Positions 26,154-35,541 of a DNA stretch of 64,000 bases are shown here, piece by piece (the stretch's first letter is position 1; the number at the start of each line of letters is the position of its first letter). A program made the position numbers and the translations under genes. The DNA is from Paraburkholderia guartelaensis (GTDB lineage: Bacteria; Pseudomonadota; Gammaproteobacteria; Burkholderiales; Burkholderiaceae). Location of the stretch: NCBI RefSeq assembly GCF_004353905.1, contig NZ_SMOD01000017.1, positions 105,978 to 169,977 on the forward strand, given 5' to 3'. A model generated the notes under the pieces. It was given only the letters and a program-made list of their open reading frames with translations, ran no database searches and had not been told where the DNA came from.

Positions 26154-27791
26154 TCAGGGGTGGGCCTCGGCATGCTCCCGCTGCGGCTCGGTGAGGCTCG
26201 CATGGTCCTCGAGAATCATGTCGGCGGCTTTCTCCGCGATCATGATCACGGGGGCGTTGGTGTTGCCGGAAACAAGCTCGGGCATGATCGACGCATCGAC
26301 GACGCGCAGCGCCGCGAGGCCATGCACGCGCAGGCGATCGTCGACGACCGCGGTCGCGTCGCGGCCCATCTTGCAGGTGCCCGCGGGGTGATAGATGGAC
26401 TGGCTGAACTGGCGCGCCGCATCCAGCAATTCGGCATCGCTCTGATACCGCTCGCCGGGCACGAACTCGGACACGATGTGCGGCGCAAGCGCCGGCGCGG
26501 CAGCAATGCGGCGCGCCACGCGAATGCCGCCGATCACGACGGGATGGTCGCGCGGATCGGACAGATAGTTGGCGCGAATGGCGGGGTACTGGAGCGGGTC
26601 GGTGGAGCGGATTTCCACGTTGCCGCGACTATGGGGCCGCAGCTGGCAGACGGACGCCGTGAATGCCGAGAACGGATGCGCGCCCTGGCCGGGCTTGTCG
26701 GCGCTCAGCGGTTGCATGTGAAACTGGATGTCGGGGCGTTCGACCGCGGGGCTCGATCGCGTGAAGATCGCCACCTGGCTGGCCGCCAGCGTGAGCGGCC
26801 CGGTGCGCCAGAGCGCGTATTGCAAGCCGATCAACGCCTTGCGCAACGGATGGTTGACCTCGTCGTTGAGCGTGCGTTCGCGCGTGCGGAACACGAGCCG
26901 TACCTGAAGATGATCCTGCAGGTTCTGGCCGACGCCCGGCAAGTCGTGCAGCACAGCAACGCCTGCGTTGCGCAACACGTGCGCGGGGCCCACTCCGGAG
27001 TGCTGAAGAATGTGCGGCGAACCGATCGCACCCGAAGCGAGAATGACCTCGACGCGCGCCCGTGCAGTCTTCTTCACCCCGTCCTGCAGATACTCCACGC
27101 CGACCGCGCGGCGCCCTTCGAACAGGATCCGGCACGCCTGCGCCCGTGTTTCCACGATCAGATTGCTGCGTTTGCGCGCGGGTTTGAGAAAGCCTTTCGC
27201 GGTGCTCCAGCGAAAGCCGTTATAGGCCGTCTGCTGAAAGTAGCCGACCCCTTCCTGGACCGCGCCGTTGTAGTCCTCATTGAGCGGGATACCGATTTCC
27301 TGTGCGGCGGCGATGAAATGGTCGGCAATGGGCCGGCGCAAGCGCAGGTCGGAGACCTTCAGCGGTCCGCCTACGCCGTGCCACGCGTTCGCGCCGCGCT
27401 CCTGATCCTCGGACTTCCTGAAATACGGGAGGACGTCGGCATAACTCCAGCCGCGATTGCCGAGCGCCGCCCATCGATCGTAGTCCTCACGCTGCCCACG
27501 CACGTAGAGCAGGCCGTTGAGCGAACTGGAGCCGCCGAGCACCTTGCCGCGCGGCCAGTCGATCTGCCGGCCGGCCACGCCTTCGTCCGGCTCGGTGCGA
27601 TAGCACCAGTCGAGCGCGGGGTTGTGCATGGTCTTGAAGTACCCGACCGGGACGTGGATCCACGGATTGTTGTCCTCGCCTCCCGCTTCGAGCAGCAGCA
27701 CGGCGTTGCGCGCGTCGGCACTGAGCCGGTGGGCAAGCACGCAACCGGCCGATCCGGCGCCGACGATCAGGTAGTCGACCTCATGGTCCAT
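26154..27791 (-). CDS. GMC-family FAD oxidoreductase (choline/alcohol dehydrogenase-like)
   Basis: A 545-residue flavoenzyme. The FAD motif VDYLIVGAGSAGCVLAHRLS begins at residue 5. The GMC signatures GRGQ-like VRGQREDYDRWAALGN and GAIGSPHILQHSGVG are present, as are the catalytic histidine in SIYHPAGTCKMG and the asparagine in VSGNTNAPVIMIAEK. The start at 27791 follows GAGGAGACGGG. Relatives oxidise choline, polyethylene glycol or aliphatic alcohols. It does not look like BetA beside a betaine operon, as no betB or betI is nearby. The substrate is unknown. Confidence 0.85.
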   Translation of the reverse strand: MDHEVDYLIVGAGSAGCVLAHRLSADARNAVLLLEAGGEDNNPWIHVPVGYFKTMHNPALDWCYRTEPDEGVAGRQIDWPRGKVLGGSSSLNGLLYVRGQREDYDRWAALGNRGWSYADVLPYFRKSEDQERGANAWHGVGGPLKVSDLRLRRPIADHFIAAAQEIGIPLNEDYNGAVQEGVGYFQQTAYNGFRWSTAKGFLKPARKRSNLIVETRAQACRILFEGRRAVGVEYLQDGVKKTARARVEVILASGAIGSPHILQHSGVGPAHVLRNAGVAVLHDLPGVGQNLQDHLQVRLVFRTRERTLNDEVNHPLRKALIGLQYALWRTGPLTLAASQVAIFTRSSPAVERPDIQFHMQPLSADKPGQGAHPFSAFTASVCQLRPHSRGNVEIRSTDPLQYPAIRANYLSDPRDHPVVIGGIRVARRIAAAPALAPHIVSEFVPGERYQSDAELLDAARQFSQSIYHPAGTCKMGRDATAVVDDRLRVHGLAALRVVDASIMPELVSGNTNAPVIMIAEKAADMILEDHASLTEPQREHAEAHP

Positions 27792-27988
27792 GAATCCCGT
27801 CTCCTCGAAATCCAGGGGCGGCATGACGCGCCGCGTTTTCGGATCAATGTCGGGGAAGGGGATGCCGACCGCAAGCGGCGATCGTACACACGGGCCGGAA
27901 GTGAAACGGAAACTGCCGAAACGGAATCAGAAAGCCACAGCGAAGCGCGCTCGTTTTGCCGCCGAAGCGGCGACGCGCCGGGGCCCGC

Positions 27989-28852
27989 TCAGGCGAGCGA
28001 GAGCCCCTGGAGCAGCGGCGCGAGTCTGCTCGCCGTTTGCTTCATGCGGCCCACCGACTCCAGCAGTTCCTCGAGGGTCGCGCGCGCGGTCGGCGCATGC
28101 ACGGCGAGCGCGGCAAGCACGCGTTTGCTGGCGGGGTCGCGCACGGGCACCGCAATCGCCACCATGCCGCGCACGAACTCTTCGTTGTCGATGCCGATGC
28201 CGCGCACCGCGAGCTGCTCAAGCTCGGCCGCGAGCGCCTTGGGGGCGGTCAGGGTGCGGTGCGTCATCTTCGTCAGCACGAGGCGTTCGAGCAGCGCATT
28301 GCGCTCGAGGACGCTCATCTGCGAGAGAAAGAGCTTGCCGCTCGCGGTGCAGTGCAGCGGAACGTGCATGCCCGGACGCATCTCCATGCGCAACGGCTCC
28401 GTCGTCTCGACGCGCTCGATATAGAGCACGCGGTCGCCGTCGAGCGCGGTGAGATTGCAGGTTTCGCCGAGCGACTCCACGAGTGTGCGCAGCAGCACGC
28501 GGCACGAGCGCGTGAAGGTGTTGTTGGCGAGCGTGGCGAGCGCGAGCTGCGCCGCGCGCGGGCCCAGCGCAATGCTGCGGTCGTGCCCACGCGAATCGGG
28601 CATGTGGATCACGTAGCCGCGCGCTTCCAGCGAATCGATGAGCCGCAGCAGCGTCGCCTTGGGAATGTGCAGCCGGGCGGACAACTGCGAAAGCGTATAG
28701 GGCTGGCCCGCGGACGCCAGTTGCTCCAGCACCACGAGCGCGCGCAGCACGCGGGCGTCGTCCGCCGACGACTCTTCACGCAGCGCGGGGGCGTGGTCTT
28801 GCGCCCTGATTTGCGGTGGGGTTTGCGTCGTCTCTCGCGCTGTGTCGCGCAT
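27989..28852 (-). CDS. IclR-family transcriptional regulator
   Basis: A 287-residue IclR protein. The winged helix-turn-helix (YTLSQLSARLHIPKATLLRLIDSLEARG) lies near residues 55-85. The effector domain contains CNLTALDGDRVLYIERVET and HCTASGKLFLSQM. The start follows GGAGGAGACCG. It is on the same strand as, and 197 bases upstream of, the GMC oxidoreductase gene, and is likely its regulator. It shares its domain pattern with the sauR product at 13457-14221, but the two genes are too diverged to be a recent duplication. Confidence 0.87.
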   Translation of the reverse strand: MRDTARETTQTPPQIRAQDHAPALREESSADDARVLRALVVLEQLASAGQPYTLSQLSARLHIPKATLLRLIDSLEARGYVIHMPDSRGHDRSIALGPRAAQLALATLANNTFTRSCRVLLRTLVESLGETCNLTALDGDRVLYIERVETTEPLRMEMRPGMHVPLHCTASGKLFLSQMSVLERNALLERLVLTKMTHRTLTAPKALAAELEQLAVRGIGIDNEEFVRGMVAIAVPVRDPASKRVLAALAVHAPTARATLEELLESVGRMKQTASRLAPLLQGLSLA

Positions 28853-29184
28853 CGGTCTCCTCCAGAAGGGCGTGGAAATGAAACGAATTGTTCGAGTTTC
28901 CGGGCTTTTTTCAGTATGAGCGCAAAGTTCGCGGCGTTACGTAGCGGATTACCCCGATATGTCATGCGAATGATTCCCGGGCTGTACCAGGCCGCTGTAC
29001 CAGGCGATAACGGGCCACTGGCTCTACCTGTGCAATTCTGGTCTGCCTAGAATTTTTCCCAACAGAGCGCCAAAGAACGACGACAGCTTTGCAAGGAGAC
29101 AGGCATGACGAACAGGCAGTCGGCAGGAACCGCTCTCGGAGCGGAGCGTGCAAGCGTCTTCACGAAGCCTGTGGAGCAATGATC
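28853..29184. other. Non-coding gap with a 13-base-spaced direct repeat and a weak sigma-54-like motif
   Basis: The gap separates the divergent iclR-type and flavoenzyme genes. GCTGTACCAGGC occurs exactly at 28981-28992 and again at 28994-29005. At 29019-29034 a TGGCTC...TGTGCA arrangement keeps the GG-10 bases-GC spacing of sigma-54 promoters but departs from the consensus at about three positions. No gene is recognised here. Confidence 0.4.
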
Positions 29185-30600
29185 ATGGGATACAGCACAG
29201 TCGATCCCGCCGCCGCTGGCTTTGCCGCGAGCGATACCGGCTCCACGAAGTACGACCCCAAGTACGATCCGCTCGTCTCGCCGGGCCCGGGCGTCGGCAA
29301 GGATTACGCGCCGACCTACTGGGTCGCGACGGCGGGGAGCCCGCCTCCCGACGACGGCCCCGTCACGAGGGATCTCGACGTGGATGTCGCGATCATCGGT
29401 GCGGGCTACACGGGGCTCGCCACGGCGCTCTGCCTCGCACGCGAGCATGGCATCAAGGCCGTGGTGCTGGAGGCGAACCGCACGAGCTGGGGCTGCAGCA
29501 GCCGCAATGGCGGACAGGGGCAGAACGCCTCGGGCCGACTCTCGCGCTCGCAATGGATCGAGCGCTGGGGCAAGGATGTCGCCCTCAAAATGCACGACGA
29601 GATCCAGCAGGGCTTCGATCATTTCAAGGAACTCGTTGCCGAGATCGATTGCGATCCACAGCCGGGCGGTCACTTCCTGATCGCGCACCGGCCGCGCATC
29701 ATGGCGAAGCTCGCCGCCGAGGCGAAGGTCTGGAAGGACGTATTCGGCTACCCGTCTGAGCTATTGAGCGCGCAGACGTTTCGCCGCGAATTCGTCGACG
29801 ACCACGAAGCGGCCGGCGCGCTGCACGAGCCCGAAGGGATCGGCATTCACGCGCTGAAGCTCGCGTTCGGTTATCTGCGCCTCGCACGCGCCGCTGGTGC
29901 GAAGGTCCACACGAGCAGCCCGGTGATGGGATGGGAGACCATCAACGGCGTGCATCACTTGCGCACGCCGGGCGGCATCGTGCGGGCGCGAGCGGTGGGC
30001 ATCGCGACCGGTGCGTACACGGCGCAGACGCTGCATCCCACGCTGCGCAGCAAGGTCATGCCGATTCTCTCTAACTCGATGGTTACGCGTCCGCTTACCG
30101 AAGCCGAGATTGCCGCGTGCGGCTTTCGGACGACTCAGGTGCTCACGGATACGCGCACGCTGCGTTTTTACTATCGGTTCTTGCCCGATGGGCGATTGCA
30201 GATGGGTAGCCGTAGCGCGATTACCGGTGAGGATGCGCCCAATCCGCGGCATCTCGATCTGCTCAAGGAGGGGATGGCGCGCAAGTTTCCGGCGCTGCGT
30301 GGCGTACAGATCGATTATTCGTGGTGGGGGTGGGTGGATGTGAGCCACGACATGATGCCTCGGGTTTGTCAGCCCGATCCGCGGCAATCGGTGTTTTACG
30401 CACTTGGCTATGGGGGGAATGGCGTGTCTTATTCTCAGCAGGCTGGGAGGCGGCTTGCTGAGCGTATCGCTGGTAAGGGTGAACAGCTTACGCTGCCGAT
30501 TTTTACCACCCCACTGCCTGGGCATCCGTTTTCGCCCTTCCGGCGGATCGGGCAGAGGATGCTTTATTTGCAGTATTTCAGGCGGGATGAGAAGGCTTGA
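29185..30600 (+). CDS. FAD-dependent amine/amino-acid oxidoreductase (DAO family)
   Basis: A 471-residue flavoenzyme. Of two in-frame ATGs, the one at 29185 has GGAG eight bases upstream. An unusual 50-residue N-terminal leader precedes the FAD motif VDVAIIGAGYTGLATALCLA. The pattern SSRNGGQGQNASGRLSR and the C-terminal YALGYGGNGVSYSQQAGRRLAE are typical of the PuuB/DadA-like group that oxidises polyamines, gamma-glutamylputrescine or amino acids. The codon use near its 3' end is less GC-rich than its neighbours. Relatives include flavoenzymes found in phosphonate operons, but this one is 17 kb from phn. Confidence 0.8.
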   Translation: MGYSTVDPAAAGFAASDTGSTKYDPKYDPLVSPGPGVGKDYAPTYWVATAGSPPPDDGPVTRDLDVDVAIIGAGYTGLATALCLAREHGIKAVVLEANRTSWGCSSRNGGQGQNASGRLSRSQWIERWGKDVALKMHDEIQQGFDHFKELVAEIDCDPQPGGHFLIAHRPRIMAKLAAEAKVWKDVFGYPSELLSAQTFRREFVDDHEAAGALHEPEGIGIHALKLAFGYLRLARAAGAKVHTSSPVMGWETINGVHHLRTPGGIVRARAVGIATGAYTAQTLHPTLRSKVMPILSNSMVTRPLTEAEIAACGFRTTQVLTDTRTLRFYYRFLPDGRLQMGSRSAITGEDAPNPRHLDLLKEGMARKFPALRGVQIDYSWWGWVDVSHDMMPRVCQPDPRQSVFYALGYGGNGVSYSQQAGRRLAERIAGKGEQLTLPIFTTPLPGHPFSPFRRIGQRMLYLQYFRRDEKA

Positions 30601-30630
30601 GGTTTGGGTTTGGGTTTGGGTTTCGGTTTT

Positions 30631-31224
30631 GGGTTTTCTTGTGTTCGCGTCGGTCTGCCTGGGTTGCCCCTGTGCGGGGCGGCACCTACTTTCTTTGTCC
30701 CCCAAGGGGACTTCCTTCGGGGCGCACGGCAAAGAAAGTAGGCAAAGAAAGCCGCTCAAACCGCCAGCGCCCGCCACAGTTCACATCGCGCCGCTAACGG
30801 TTAATGGCTCCGGAGCGTCTGTCACCTTGCACCTTCAAAGGTAGTGACAAGGCGCTCATCCTTCCGGCGGCGCTACGCGCGCCGAAGGGCATAACCCAAA
30901 ACCATTGGGGCACGTGAGTTCGCGCAATGCTCACGCGTGCCCCCTGGTTTCCCTTGCAGACCCAACCGCAGCGAGCGTAGCGAGCAGCGGGATGAATGAC
31001 TGCCTTGTCACTGACATTGAAGGTGCGAGGTGACAGATGCTCCGGAGCCATTCACGAAGAATGGCGCGAGGTGAACTGTGGCAGGCATTAGCGGTTTGAG
31101 CGGCTTTCTTTGCCTACTTTCTTTGCCGTGCGCCCCGAAGGAAGTCCCCTTGGGGGACAAAGAAAGTAGGTGCCGCCCCGCACAGGGGCAACGCTGGCAT
31201 ACCGACGCGAAAACAAGAAAACCC
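30631..31224. repeat. Inverted-repeat element with arms of about 230 bases
   Basis: A left arm near 30631-30861 is matched, in reverse complement and with high identity, by a right arm near 30992-31224. The conserved core includes CCCCTGTGCGGGGCGGCACC, CTACTTTCTTTG and GGAGTTTGAGCGG-like blocks; within each arm the GCAAAGAAAGTAGG core is itself partly self-complementary. The 130-base centre has smaller palindromes such as GGCGCTACGCGCGCC. No open frame codes for a recognisable transposase. It resembles the non-autonomous intergenic repeats common in Paraburkholderia-like genomes; copy number cannot be judged from one window. Confidence 0.8.
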
Positions 31225-31303
31225 GTAAAAACCCAAAACAAACAAAAAAAGCGCCACCCAAAAAGGCGCACTGAAATCCGAATCCAATATCTGTGGAGGT
31301 GAC

Positions 31304-32773
31304 ATGCAACCCCCGAAGGACAACCAGGAACTGAAGTGTGGCCTCAAGCAGCGCCACATGACGATGATCGCGCTAGGCGGCGTGATCGGCGCCGGTCTCT
31401 TTGTCGGCAGCGGCGTCGTGATCCAGCAGACAGGCCCAGCCGCCGTGCTCTCATTCCTCATCACCGGCGGCCTCGTCGTGCTGGTCATGCGCATGCTCGG
31501 CGAAATGGCCTGCGCCATGCCCGCAGTCGGTTCGTTCTACGAATATGCACGCCTCGCCTTCGCCACCTGGCGCGGACCGGGCAAGCTGGCCGGCTTCCTC
31601 ACTGGCTGGATGTACTGGTACTTCTGGGTAATCGTGGTCGCCGTCGAGGCAGTGGCGGGCGCCAAGCTCGTCCAGTTCTGGCTACCCGACGCGCCCGCGT
31701 GGCTCATCAGCCTCGTGTTGCTCGTGCTCCTGAGCGCAACGAACCTGATTTCGGTCGGCAGCTACGGCGAATTCGAGTTCTGGTTCTCCTCGATCAAGGT
31801 CGCGGCGATCATCGTTTTCCTCTTTCTCGGCGGCCTCTATGTCCTTGGATTGTGGCCATCGTCGCTGCATACGACCGCCGTTTTTCCGACGCTGCTCGGC
31901 CACGGCGGCCTCATGCCAAAGGGCATCGGGCCAGTGTTGAGCGGCGCCGTCGCGGCAACGGGTTTCTACTTCGGCGCGGAGATCGTCACGATCGCAGCGG
32001 CCGAAGCGCGCGAGCCCGCCAAGGCCGTCGCGAAGGCCACGAACTCGGTCATCACGCGCGTACTCGTGTTCTACGTGGGTTCCGTGCTGCTCGTGGTCGC
32101 GCTCGTGCCGTGGAATTCGCCGGCCATGTCGACGCCCTATGTGAGCGCGCTTCAGGTGATGGGCTTGCCGGCCGCCGCGAACATCATGAACGCGATCGTG
32201 CTGACCGCGGTGCTCTCCGCGCTCAACTCGGGGCTTTATGCGGCCTCGCGCATGCTGTTCGCGCTGACCCGCCACGGCGACGCACCGGCGGTCCTCGCGA
32301 AAGTCAACCGCCGCGGTGTGCCGGTGCGCGCGATCCTGCTTGGCACCGTATTCGGCTATGTGTCGGTCGTGATGTCGTACGTGTCGCCGGATACGGTGTT
32401 CGCGTTCCTCGTCAACTCGTATGGCACGGTCGCGATCTTTGTCTATCTGCTGATCGCCCTGTCGCAACTGCGTCTGCGCAAGCGCCTCGATCCGGCGGCT
32501 GTTGGCGAGTTGCGCGTGAGGATGTGGTGCTTTCCCTACCTCACGTGGGTGGCGATTACCGGCATGGTGGGTATTCTCGTGGCGATGGCGTTCATCCCCG
32601 AGCAGCGCAAGCCGCTCTGGCTCGGCGTTGCGAGCCTCGCCGTGCTGCTCGTCACCTACGCATGGCTGCAGCGCCGCGCGCGTATCCGTGAGCGTGCCCG
32701 CGACTACGCGCCGTCCTTCGCGACGTGGCCGCCCGCCGCCACGGAGTCGGGCGCGGGCCGCTTCGGCAAATGA
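31304..32773 (+). CDS. APC-family amino acid permease (GABA/proline permease-like)
   Basis: A 489-residue permease with 12 hydrophobic segments. The APC motif LKQRHMTMIALGGVIGAGLF opens the first helix. MRMLGEMACAMPAVGSFYEYA and the GWMYWYFWVIVV helix match the amino-acid transporter subfamily of GabP, ProY and AnsP. The start follows TGGAGGTGAC. It lies just after the inverted-repeat element and 41 bases before the CobS-like gene, so it may be transcribed with that pair. It is a paralogue of the permease at 62120-63589. Confidence 0.87.
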   Translation: MQPPKDNQELKCGLKQRHMTMIALGGVIGAGLFVGSGVVIQQTGPAAVLSFLITGGLVVLVMRMLGEMACAMPAVGSFYEYARLAFATWRGPGKLAGFLTGWMYWYFWVIVVAVEAVAGAKLVQFWLPDAPAWLISLVLLVLLSATNLISVGSYGEFEFWFSSIKVAAIIVFLFLGGLYVLGLWPSSLHTTAVFPTLLGHGGLMPKGIGPVLSGAVAATGFYFGAEIVTIAAAEAREPAKAVAKATNSVITRVLVFYVGSVLLVVALVPWNSPAMSTPYVSALQVMGLPAAANIMNAIVLTAVLSALNSGLYAASRMLFALTRHGDAPAVLAKVNRRGVPVRAILLGTVFGYVSVVMSYVSPDTVFAFLVNSYGTVAIFVYLLIALSQLRLRKRLDPAAVGELRVRMWCFPYLTWVAITGMVGILVAMAFIPEQRKPLWLGVASLAVLLVTYAWLQRRARIRERARDYAPSFATWPPAATESGAGRFGK

Positions 32774-32814
32774 CGTCGCCTGCAAACAGTCATGAACGCG
32801 ATAAGGAGAACGCG

Positions 32815-33813
32815 ATGACCACGGAACGCGCGATGGAAGGCCCGGACCGCCTGGTGTCGGTGCGCGAGCGCTTCGGCTTCGATTCGAACCTGATGGTGCC
32901 GGCATTCAGCGAGCGCGACGCCCACGTGCCCGACGTCGATGATGCTTATCGCTTCAACCCCGAAGTCACGCTCGCGATACTCGCCGGCTTTACGCGCAAC
33001 CGGCGGGTGATGGTGCAGGGGCTGCACGGCACGGGCAAGTCCACGCACATCGAACAGGTCGCCGCGCGCCTGAACTGGCCCTGCGTGCGCGTGAATCTCG
33101 ACGGCCATATCAGCCGGCTCGATCTCGTCGGCAAGGACGCCATCGTGGTGCGCGACGGCCGCCAGGTCACGGAGTTCCAGGAGGGCATCGTGCCGTGGGC
33201 GCTGCAGCGTCCGGTCGCGCTGATCTTCGACGAATACGATGCGGGCCGCCCCGACGTGATGTTCGTGATCCAGCGCATTCTCGAGCGCGACGGCAGCTTC
33301 ACGCTGCTCGACCAGAATCGCGTGATCCGCCCGCACGCCCACTTCCGCCTCTTCGCGACCACCAATACGATCGGCCTCGGCAATCTCAACGGCCTGTATC
33401 ACGGCACGCAAATGCTGAACCACGCGCAAATGGACCGCTGGAACGTGGTCGCCACGCTCAACTATCTGCCGCGTGAGGAGGAGGCCGGCATCGTGCTCGC
33501 CCGCGTGCCGGAGATGACCGACGACGCGGGCCGGCAACTCGTCGATTCGATGATCAGCATGGCGGCGATGACGCGCAAAGGGTTCGCGACCGGCGATCTT
33601 TCCACGCTGATGTCGCCGCGCACCGTGATCGACTGGGCCGAGAACTGCCAGATTTTCCGCGATCCCGCGCTGGCGTTCCGGCTCACGTTCCTGAACAAGT
33701 GCGACGAGGCGGAGCGGCCGATCGTCGCCGAGTATTACCAGCGTTGCTTTGGTGTCGAGCTGGACCCAGCGTCCACAGCGAAGGGCGGCGAACCGCGGGA
33801 GCCGCGCGCGTGA
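32815..33813 (+). CDS. CobS-like AAA+ ATPase (cobaltochelatase small-subunit family)
   Basis: A 332-residue MoxR-type AAA+ ATPase. Walker A GLHGTGKST is at residues 69-77 and Walker B VALIFDEYD at 134-142; a sensor asparagine is in LFATTNTIG. The MVPAFSERDAHVPDVDDAYRF region near residues 27-47 is characteristic of CobS. CobS with CobT drives cobalt insertion by CobN in aerobic B12 synthesis, but no cobN or other cob gene is visible here. It may be a true B12 subunit encoded apart, or part of an orphan MoxR/VWA chaperone pair. The start has AAGGAGAA upstream. Confidence 0.85.
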   Translation: MTTERAMEGPDRLVSVRERFGFDSNLMVPAFSERDAHVPDVDDAYRFNPEVTLAILAGFTRNRRVMVQGLHGTGKSTHIEQVAARLNWPCVRVNLDGHISRLDLVGKDAIVVRDGRQVTEFQEGIVPWALQRPVALIFDEYDAGRPDVMFVIQRILERDGSFTLLDQNRVIRPHAHFRLFATTNTIGLGNLNGLYHGTQMLNHAQMDRWNVVATLNYLPREEEAGIVLARVPEMTDDAGRQLVDSMISMAAMTRKGFATGDLSTLMSPRTVIDWAENCQIFRDPALAFRLTFLNKCDEAERPIVAEYYQRCFGVELDPASTAKGGEPREPRA

Positions 33814-35537
33814 GCGCCACGCCGACGCCCGAGGCCGTGCGCACCGCGCTGCGGCGCGAGTCGCTCTGCGCGGCCGCCGTGCGCGCGCTCACCGGCGACG
33901 CCGCGCTCCATTATCGCGGTGGCCGTCTTTGCCGCGAGTCGCGGCCTCTGCCGCTCTATGCGCCGCATCTGCGCAGCAACGTCTACGAGGACGAGTTCGC
34001 CTCGCTGCGCGGCGCCGCCGACGCCGCCGCACAGCGGCTTCTCCATTCCGACGCGGCATTGCATCGCCTGCTGGCGCCCGAGGCTCCGATCGAGCGCCTG
34101 CTGTTCGAGCTGTTCGAGCAGGTGCGCTGCGAGGCGCAATTGCCGCCCGGCATGCCGGGACTCGCGCACAACCTGCGGCACCGGTTCGAAACGTGGTCGC
34201 GCGCGTATTGCCGGGCGGGCTTGACTGAAGGCCATCTCGGCATCCTGCTCTACACAGTGGCGCAAATCGCCTGGTCGCGTGTGACCGGCTGGCCCGTGCT
34301 CGACGAAACCGAGGACCTGATCGAAGCGACACGCGCCGGCATCGTGCCTGCAATCGGCGTGCAGCTTGCCGGGCTGCGCGCGACTCGCGCAGATCAACGC
34401 GCCTACGCGGCGCATGCGCGCGAACTGGCGCGCCGCGTCGCGACGATGCTCGACGACGCGCGCGCGGCACATGCAGGGGACGACTCCGACGAAGCGCGCG
34501 CACCCGACGACGCGTTGACGTCGTTCTCGCTGTGGGTCGACTTCGACGAAACGAGTGTCGAGCTGCCCGCGCTCGCGCCGACCGGCGTGAGCCGCGTGCT
34601 GGCCGAAGCGGCGAACGGCTATCGCGCATACACGACGCAGTACGACCGCGAGATCCGGCCTGCCACGCGCGTGCGCGAAGCGCTGCTGCGCGAGTATCGC
34701 GAGCGGCTTGACGAGCGCATCGCCGCGTGCGGCATCAACGTCGCGCGCCTGGCGCGCGCGCTGCAGATGGCGATTGCGGTGCCGCAGCGCGATGGCTGGC
34801 TTTTCGGTGAAGAGGACGGCCGCATCGACGGTAGACGCCTCGCGCAAGTTGTCAGCTCGCCCGCCGAGCGGCGCGTATTCAGGCGCGAGCGATACGAGCC
34901 GCGCAGCGATTGCGTGGTGGGCCTCCTGATCGATTGCTCGGGGTCGATGAAGGCGCATATCGAGCCCGTCGCGATGATGGTCGATCTGCTCGCCCGCGCA
35001 TGCGAGCAGGCGGGAATCGCGACCGAGGTGCTCGGCTTCACGACACTCGCCTGGAACGGCGGCCGCGCGCGTGCGGACTGGCTCGGGGGCGGGCGGCCGC
35101 CGCATCCGGGGCGCCTGAACGAGACCTGCCACATGGTCTTCAAGTCCGCCGACGAGAGCTGGCGGCGCGCTCGCCCGGCCATCGCCGCGCTGCTCAAGTC
35201 GGACCTGTTTCGCGAGGGCGTGGACGGGGAGGCCGTGGAATGGGCATGCGCGCGGCTCGCGGGCCGCACCGAGGCGCGGCGCATTCTCGTCGTGATTTCG
35301 GACGGCAGCCCGATGGACACGGCCACGGCGCAGACGAATGACGCCTTCTATCTCGACAATCACCTGAAGGAGGTGGTCGCACGCCACGAGGCAATGCGCG
35401 ACGTCGACGTGATCGGGCTAGGCGTCGGGCTGGACCTCAGTCCGTACTACCGGCATTGCGTCGCGCTCGACTCCGGCGAGCCTCTGGACATGAAGCGGCT
35501 GATCGGTCTCGCGCAATGGATCGGGGCGCCGCGTTAG
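33810..35537 (+). CDS. CobT-like protein with C-terminal VWA domain
   Basis: A 575-residue protein starting with a GTG that overlaps the CobS-like stop (GTGA). The C-terminal von Willebrand factor A domain has the MIDAS motif D375-C-S377-G-S379 in GLLIDCSGSMKAH, and VISDGSPMDTATAQTND further on. The N-terminal half is the CobT-type region, with YAPHLRSNVYEDEF near residues 50-63. An acidic stretch, HAGDDSDEARAPDD, lies near 221-234 and is shorter than the acidic linker of classical CobT. Translational coupling shows that it acts with the CobS-like ATPase. Confidence 0.83.
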   Translation: MSATPTPEAVRTALRRESLCAAAVRALTGDAALHYRGGRLCRESRPLPLYAPHLRSNVYEDEFASLRGAADAAAQRLLHSDAALHRLLAPEAPIERLLFELFEQVRCEAQLPPGMPGLAHNLRHRFETWSRAYCRAGLTEGHLGILLYTVAQIAWSRVTGWPVLDETEDLIEATRAGIVPAIGVQLAGLRATRADQRAYAAHARELARRVATMLDDARAAHAGDDSDEARAPDDALTSFSLWVDFDETSVELPALAPTGVSRVLAEAANGYRAYTTQYDREIRPATRVREALLREYRERLDERIAACGINVARLARALQMAIAVPQRDGWLFGEEDGRIDGRRLAQVVSSPAERRVFRRERYEPRSDCVVGLLIDCSGSMKAHIEPVAMMVDLLARACEQAGIATEVLGFTTLAWNGGRARADWLGGGRPPHPGRLNETCHMVFKSADESWRRARPAIAALLKSDLFREGVDGEAVEWACARLAGRTEARRILVVISDGSPMDTATAQTNDAFYLDNHLKEVVARHEAMRDVDVIGLGVGLDLSPYYRHCVALDSGEPLDMKRLIGLAQWIGAPR

Positions 35538-35541
35538 CGCG

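Noticed and set aside
25782..28424. An 880-residue plus-strand frame
   Set aside because: It is antisense to the MHS transporter, the GMC oxidoreductase and the iclR-type gene, and has no recognisable domain.
28960..29184. A tRNA or small RNA in the gap before 29185
   Set aside because: The repeated GCTGTACCAGGC looked structured, but no cloverleaf or terminator could be drawn; a repeat or operator fits better.
30601..31303. Small open frames inside the inverted-repeat element (for example 30794-31051 and 31008-31271)
   Set aside because: They arise from the repeat arms on both strands, lack ribosome sites and have no recognised features.
33810..35537. A toxin-antitoxin or defence role for the AAA+/VWA pair
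   Set aside because: The CobS- and CobT-specific sequence blocks are stronger than any resemblance to defence-type MoxR/VWA systems, and no nuclease or effector gene is adjacent.
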